DNA of 64,000 nt from positions 16,064,934 through 16,128,933 of the forward strand of contig NC_071398.1 of NCBI RefSeq assembly GCF_022682495.2, in the 5' to 3' direction. A program made the position numbers and the translations under genes. Positions 58,443 through 64,000 of this stretch are shown here, piece after piece. The notes beneath the pieces were generated by a model that saw nothing but the letters and a program-made list of their open reading frames with translations, had not been told where the DNA came from and did not search any database. Numbering within the stretch: position 1 is the stretch's first letter; every line of letters starts with the position of its first letter. Source of the DNA: Desmodus rotundus. Taxonomy: Eukaryota; Chordata; Mammalia; Chiroptera; Phyllostomidae.

Positions 58443-58645
58443 AACCCTGACCAGTGTGGCTTAATTGAGTGGGCATTGTCCTGCAAAACGAAAGGTTGCC
58501 AGTTCGATTCCCAGTCAAAGTACCTGCCTGGGTTGTGGGTTCGAAGCAACCAATCAACATTTCTCTCATAACATCAATGTTTCTCGCCTTCTTCCTCCCT
58601 CCCTTCCCATTTCTCTAAAAATAAATAAATAAAATATTTTTTTAA
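58443..58645 (+). mobile_element. Ves SINE (variant) with short TSD
   Basis: Sense copy: ACCCTGACCAGTGTGGCTTA head, TGCAAAACGAAAGGTTGCC, GATTCCCAGTCAAAGT, AAAAATAAATAAATAAAATA tail. AAAGCCTGAAG before and AAACCTGAAG after look like its target duplication. Confidence 0.88.
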
Positions 58646-59473
58646 AGAAACCTGAAGTATTAGAGAAAGTTAAGTGCTTCTATTAAAGAACTTCTATTTA
58701 ATTAACCAGTTATTAATATCAGTTGCCATTTAGCAGGCAAAGAGTTAGAATATCCCTAGCTATTATATATTTTTAATCCCAGCTTTATAATTAATATAGA
58801 TAAAGTTTAATGATGAATTTAGTGCTCTATAACTTACATTTCTCATAAAGTTTTATTTTTCTTTACAAGACATAACTAAGCTATGTCCTGTTCCTGGTCT
58901 CTGGTATCAGTGCCAATGATTGACAAGCCCCCTGACTCATGTAGCCAGACCCCAGGTCTTCTGCTCTTCTGGTGCCAGGTGTCCAAATCAGAGGCCTGTG
59001 CTTAGGAAAGCGTAACTAGCCTCCTTGCTAGCGTCAAGTTGTCATTCCACCACAAACTTATGTGGGGTGTCAAAAGTCCTACCGTAGATGGTCACGCTTC
59101 AGCTGAGCTTACTGTGGTTCCTGCGCAGAAATAGTATAATTACAATTAATGGTCTCCATATAGAATATTCCCTTCTTTATATCCTGTACGTTTTAGTTCT
59201 TCCAGGCCTGGTGGAACCCAGCGTACCACCAAGTGGATCCTAACTGCGGATGTGGAACCTCATGCTAAGGTTTAGTTATAACATGGAATAGCCTAACTTC
59301 AGAGAACACTTTCATTTGCGGCTTTCATTTCCCAAGAGTTTCCATAGCTCTGGCACATTCTTTATTTTAGCTTTTTAAAAAGTAGAGCATCACATCTAAA
59401 CTTGTTTATTTTGCGTGTCTGTTGTTTAAAGCATCCGTATATGGTAGTGATGACTCATGTCCTTCCTCCGCAG

Positions 59474-59566
59474 ACCATGGACCTGCACTCTTGTCCGAAG
59501 CCGATTGTATTTGTGTTGCACACGTTCTTATCGGCCAAAGTCACTCGCATGGGACTACTTGTATGA
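59474..59566 (+). CDS. SNTB2: SNTB2 last coding exon (probably exon 7): C-terminus of SU domain with stop
   Basis: Terminal coding part of 93 nt including the stop. The acceptor AG is at 59472-59473 (CTTCCTCCGCAG) and TGA is at 59564-59566. It enters in phase 0 and encodes [18 protein letters not shown], then [12 protein letters not shown], then stop. The [20 protein letters not shown] signature is the end of every syntrophin, and the LLV terminus fits beta-2. This part of the SU domain is needed for binding dystrophin/utrophin and contains a calmodulin-binding segment in the family (established for syntrophins). The reading frame is intact from 22822 to here across five introns, with no frameshift or premature stop, so this is the functional gene and not a processed copy. 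Confidence 0.97.
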   Translation, partial: TMDLHSCPKPIVFVLHTFLSAKVTRMGLLV

Positions 59567-62500
59567 GCAGCAAAAAATCAGAAAAGAGCCTTGAATGACA
59601 CAAGAAATATGTCCACCTCCCCCCCAAATTTTTTTAAAAAGCACAAAAAGAAAGCTCTTTTCTCTACCCTCCAGCACAGTGCCTTGACAAGGACCTGCAA
59701 ATCACTGCTGACCCGTAACCGTGTTTAAAGAAGAGCCCGCCTTTCACAAGCTACCTTGGCCAGCATTTCTAGGACTCTAATAAGCTCCAAAATGAAGCTA
59801 TTGATTTATTGTCTAGTTTCCTAATGTGGTTTCTAAGTAATTCTGTTTAATTCTCCTGTTACAAAGGGTGGCTCATTGTTTTTCTTTTTGGACATAGTCA
59901 AATATCTAAGAAGTTGTTTTTCTTTTTTTCTTCCTGTAGGATTTATTTCAAACTTAGCTTTGGATGACTGTCTCTTCCCAGGTGCTAGTTTACAGCAGCC
60001 CATGCTTCTTGGTCATTCCAACTAGGCTGTACGTTGTGTTGGAGTTTTGGAGTTTACTGTCCTCCTTTGCTCACTCCTTCCACCCTAGGAGGTCCTCGAG
60101 TTGTTTCACCAAAGCGTTCTTCCATCTGCCCTGGCTCTCACTGCACCCCACGCTGGCCATCGCGCCCCACTGCATCACAAGCTTTGCCACTCCTAAGTGC
60201 TGACCTTAGGTCGTAGAACTTGCAAAATTTGATTTGCCTTGCCTTCCACTCCCTTTTTGGTGGTGACCAAGTTGAAAAGTTGGAAACCACTGCTTTAAAA
60301 AAAAAAAGTTTCACTTATTTGAGGATTTTCTGATTTTATCTTTGGTGGGAGCCCGGAGGTGTAGTAATATTTATTTTAAAAGAAAATCCTCATTTTAGCC
60401 TAAGCCATTTTTTATTGCTTACCAAATGTGCCTTTGGTTAGGGTTAGTGGAGCTTTATTAGTCACTGTTTGAATAACTGGATATCACTGCCATTCCAGGG
60501 AGATCATCTATCCTAGTTTTGAAGAATAAATAGCCTTTGAGGCAGCTTTTCTTAGTGGTGTCTTTCCTAATGGGCAGATATCTTTGAGGAAGATAAATCC
60601 CGGAAAGCAAGCTTGTTTTAAGTAGAATTTGCAGGAGAAGCGGGCTTTGCAGCACAAACAAAGTATCAAGTTGTTTTGGGCACTGGGCACCCATGTAGGG
60701 TCCTGGCGCTGGCTCTGGGCCTCTCCATTTGTGGCAGCAGAGTGGCATGAACAGGCAGCTAACTCAAGACTCAGTGTGGCCTAGTAATGCATCCTACAGT
60801 GGGCAGAGTGACGAGATCATGGGACAGCTACCAGGGTTTTGCTAAGCAGTAAGATTGCTGATTTTGTGGTACTGGAGAGCACATTTGGCTTGTTACTTCT
60901 AATTAGAAGTAGGTGTATATCTGAAAACTTTTAAAATAGCATAATAGCTATGTAAAATTAGCACAGGATTAGCACAGTCCCTGGAACTGAAAGAAAGGTA
61001 ATATTGGTGTGGGTGCTCTCTGTTTTCTCAAGAAAGGACTGGGATTAGTTCTCATTTACAAGATTAATCAGGAGAACCGGAAGAGGATGTGAACACTACG
61101 GAGGGTGGAGCTATTGGGTTTGAGTGCAGATTGATGTATAGGTGGAATGTGTGACAGAGCTGACTCATGAGCAGATAGTTCTAGTCAGACATTGTAACCC
61201 CATTGTCCTCACTGCTTCCCCGAGTACAGTGAGATTAACCATAGGCAGAGGCTGGGGAGAGATGTCTGTTCTGCCCCCAACACCAGTCTCAAAAAGGAAC
61301 GATCTGATCTACTTAAAACTGGAAATTGAAATCTAGACTAGAATACGTCTTTCAGGAGCTTTCTATGTTTTGAAAATTCATAAACCCAAGTTTGGTTCCA
61401 TCTGGAGTAAGTTTACCAATTAGGGAAGAAAAAAATACCTTGAAGGTCCAGCTATGATTTCTGGAAGAAGAATTTGAACACATGATACCCTCAGATGAGG
61501 GAGCTTAGACATTCTTTGCAGTGAAGGTATTAATCTGAGAAGATGAATCATGTAATCACAGACTTTGGCAGCAAAGCCATTTAGTTGAGGTTTTCTGTGT
61601 TAGTGTGAAAGACTAAGCCACTGAAAAGACTTTCCTGGGGAACTTCTGAGCCACCTGCTCAATGGTTACATGAAAAAGATCTGTAAAAAGGGTGTGATTA
61701 AAATGTGGGCAGGGGAGGCCAGGCATGTGTGCATTTCAAACCCTTTTGCTCAAACTTAAGCCATCATGTATAGCCCCTAGGTCCATAGGGTTTTTAATAC
61801 TTAACAGGGTTTTGAGTCTTGCTGTGAAATGAAATTGTATGGGAGGTTTCCTGTGACCACTAGCACCCCCAAGAGCAAGAGCCCTTAAGCCTGTTTAGCG
61901 TACATCAACAGCTTTCCAGTGATGGATGACCAGGTTGTTCTTCCATTAAGTGTGTTTCTGGGATTTTCGAACCACAAATGAAGTACTTTTTATGAATGAG
62001 ACAGCCTTGATAAATATATGCGTATTTTCGATCCACAGTTGGGATCTGGATATGAGGAGGGCTGACTGTATCCATTGCTCTACACCATTTCATATAAAGG
62101 ACTTGAGCATCCGTGGAGTTTGGTGTCCATGGACGGCCCTGGAACCAATTCCTTGTGGATACCAAGGGACAACTGTAGATAAGTTTTTGGGGAGTCAAAA
62201 GCCAGTAAGTAGATTTTCGACTGCATGGGGAGTTGGCACCCCAGCCCCCACGTCCTTCAAGGGTCAGTTTATATTTAAATGCCAAAATATGGCAAGTTAT
62301 TTTCAAATGATAACTAATAATTGGCATTTTTGAGATTTCACATTTTTTATAGAACAGCTGATTTTTCATTTCCTTTTTATTTTGAATTAGGAAAATGGCT
62401 TAGGATGTTGTGGGCTTCCATGTGTAGAATGTAAAGGAATTGCAGAGTAATGTCCCCATCATTCCAGTGGACCACTTCCTGTGCCCGAGACCTGGGCTTA

Positions 62501-64000
62501 GACACCTTCTCCATATTCCACACAGATGCCTGTAAAGGAAAAGGCTCAGTTACTGCTTTTCTGAAAAAGGTAAGCCCTTTCCTGACGTCATCAAATGAAC
62601 CTTACCTGGAAATTAGTATCTAATATTTTATATGAAGAAATACTTTATGTTTATACACTATTTATTAGATATTTGTAGCTGTAAACTCACCTACCTAGTA
62701 GACAGAGTTTCAGGTTAAATATTGGGACATGTACAGGCAATCAAAAATACTACTTTAAATGTCATCCACCTATTTTAAAGCCATGTCAGTTAGCACTTTT
62801 GGGGCTAGGTAAAGTCCGATCCTGCCTGTTTTTATCATCTATGATCCCACAGACCTTGTTAGTGAAAATTATTGCATGGCAGGAGAGAGGGAATTATTTA
62901 TTTCTTGTATTTTTGTAAGTGGAAAAGCCTCTCTAACCAACAAATGATTAAAGTTGTCACTGACTCTTTTCTTATCCTCCTAAGCAGAATGGTAACAAAG
63001 CTTTTTTTCAGTTGATTAAATGCACTTAGCTAATAAACCAAAATTTTTTTCTTAAGCTGTGTGGAATCTGGATAAGATTACATTTCTCCCAGAAAAACAA
63101 GTTTTACTGTAAGTTGTTTTGATGGACAAAAGTGTGACCATAACTTTTGAGAAAAGGTTATGATGGATTTGTGTGTGTGTGTGAGAATCTCCAGGTCTTC
63201 TTATTTAATTTATATGCATGTGGAAATATTTGTATGTTTTCAAAAACATGGAAGAATCTCCATATTTTTTAATGCAAATTATCTTGTAAGCTGCTATGCA
63301 ACTTCTTTTAAAAGCCCTACCTACTTAAAGAGTTAAACATTTTTGAAGCTTTCAGGGAAGACCTGTAGACTTAAGCACTTTCTCTGCTTTTTTGTATCTT
63401 ATCTTGGACACTTACGCTAAATTATGTTATTGTTTTTACTGGTTATAAGCTATTGATTGTACATAATATTTAAACCATCCAAATATCCAGCATACATTTC
63501 CATGTCGCTGCCATCCGCTATTGACACAATGAATGAAATGGCTCTTTAGAAAGCCAAAGGTCGGGTTTTTTCAATCGCTAACGAAGAAGTAAAATGCCAG
63601 ATCTCCTTGGTCTCAGAACATTGTTTGGTCTGATCTGACTATCTGTATAAGAAAAGAGACTTGTTTAAATGTGGGATGCTTAAACTTTTCAGTTGAATTT
63701 GACTATAGTCATATCCTGTTTATGTATCTTTATCAGGTATATTATGGGGCAGGTGATACTATATTCTGTCTTGAGTTTAGAAATTTCGTTCACTTGGAAT
63801 TGTTACAGTGGCTCCTGAAGATGAAAACAAAGGAATCTGTCATCTGTTACCATTCTCTATGTCTCAGTTTCAGTTGCTTGGAAATCTAGAAGAATTTTGA
63901 CTTTTTATATAGTGTCTTTAAAAACCAACAGCAGCAGTCTTCCCCCTTCCTCCTCCCTGTTTAAGCTGCATCTTTCACTTTGCTGAGTATATAGACATTC
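59567..64000 (+). other. SNTB2: Probable SNTB2 3' UTR, running off the right edge
   Basis: Sequence after the SNTB2 stop codon. There is no further exon-like open frame and no sign of the next gene. Mammalian SNTB2 messages have an unusually long 3' UTR of several kilobases (recalled, not computed), and this stretch fits: it is AT-rich, has few recent transposons (no Ves SINE in 4.4 kb, against roughly one per 2 kb elsewhere), and looks more unique than the introns. An AATAAA hexamer is at 60525-60530, but no GT-rich downstream element stands out, so I do not call a cleavage site. A rearranged Tigger-like fragment is at 62023-62177. Exact UTR length cannot be fixed without transcript data. 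Confidence 0.65.
62023..62177. mobile_element. Rearranged Tigger-like fragment in the 3' UTR
   Basis: 62075-62177 matches the 3' half of a Tigger/pogo-type MITE (ACTTGAGCATCC, GGAACCAATTCC, terminal GGGACAACTGTA). Directly to its left, 62023-62070 is the 5' end of the same kind of element but in reverse orientation (ATTTTCGATCCACA..GGGCTGACTGTA). The two TIR-type ends are thus not in normal arrangement. Confidence 0.6.

Larger units (their letters stand above)
57618..59473 (+). other. SNTB2: SNTB2 intron (1856 bp)
   Basis: GT at 57618 to AG at 59473, phase 0. Holds one Ves SINE (58443-58645), a long T run at 57772-57790 and an old-repeat-like stretch near 58300-58375 (TTAGAGATAACATAGTTCAACC pattern, eroded). 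The rest is unremarkable. Confidence 0.85.

Noticed and set aside
61905..62369. 154-residue antisense open frame, the longest in the window
   Set aside because: It overlaps the Tigger-like fragment and 3' UTR, has no recognisable domain, and its middle is transposon sequence.
62532..62574. Exon-like segment (CACACAG before 62532, GTAAGC after 62574) with ATG and a 12-codon frame
   Set aside because: It falls in the presumed 3' UTR, the frame ends at once, and splice-site look-alikes are common. Kept only as a possible 3' UTR splicing event if junction reads show it.
1..64000. CRISPR array, phage, bacterial operon or nuclear mitochondrial insert
   Set aside because: No regularly spaced direct repeats, no prokaryotic gene density or Shine-Dalgarno-type starts, and no mitochondrial gene sequence recognised.

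Overview
This is a vertebrate nuclear window with one recognisable protein-coding gene on the + strand. The gene is split into six small exons inside long, repeat-filled introns. The host is almost certainly a bat. About 30 tRNA-derived SINEs of the Ves type, the SINE family of (mainly yangochiropteran) bats, are scattered across the window in several diverged subfamilies, together with bat-type LINE-1 3' ends and mariner and hAT relics. I saw no Helitron of the vesper-bat HeliBat type, so I do not name a family or species. There is no operon structure, CRISPR array, prokaryotic gene or intact mobile-element gene.

The gene is SNTB2 (beta-2-syntrophin), a cytoplasmic adaptor of the dystrophin/utrophin complex. 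The window starts inside its first long intron. It holds exons at 22822-23035, 29652-29862, 35104-35246, 47808-48004, 57433-57617 and 59474-59566, the last ending with the stop codon. All splice sites are canonical GT/AG and all phases join (1, 2, 0, 2, 1, 0), giving 347 residues without a break. They cover the end of the PDZ/PH1 region, PH2 and the C-terminal syntrophin-unique (SU) domain. Counting back from a usual length of 540 residues, about 193 residues (N-terminal PH1 half and most of the PDZ) lie on one exon upstream of the window. From 59567 to the right edge the sequence is most likely the long 3' UTR of the same gene; no next gene is seen.

The rest is intron and repeats. 1-22821 (intron 1): Ves SINEs, LINE-1 3' ends, an L2, MIRs, a mariner relic, a 207-bp TA-flanked MITE and a 296-bp hAT MITE. 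23036-29651: MIRs, L1, L2. 29863-35103: a 57-bp tandem duplication beside the donor site, a hAT MITE and L1. 35247-47807: the richest in transposons, with an old hAT (Charlie-type) element still showing transposase, a younger L1 nested in an older L1, and a 3.3-kb L1 ending about 270 bp before the next exon. 48005-57432: Ves SINEs, a young L1 tail and an internally deleted mariner. 57618-59473: short, with one Ves. The 3' UTR carries a rearranged Tigger-like fragment.

I found no new functional system. The most interesting observations are the TIR elements (19422-19628, 11085-11380, 55231-55892, 4235-4430), the transposase relic at 39826-41349, the datable nested insertions with target-site duplications, and an inverted SINE pair at 3050-3471. 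Repeat family names were assigned by eye from remembered consensus patterns and should be read at family level.
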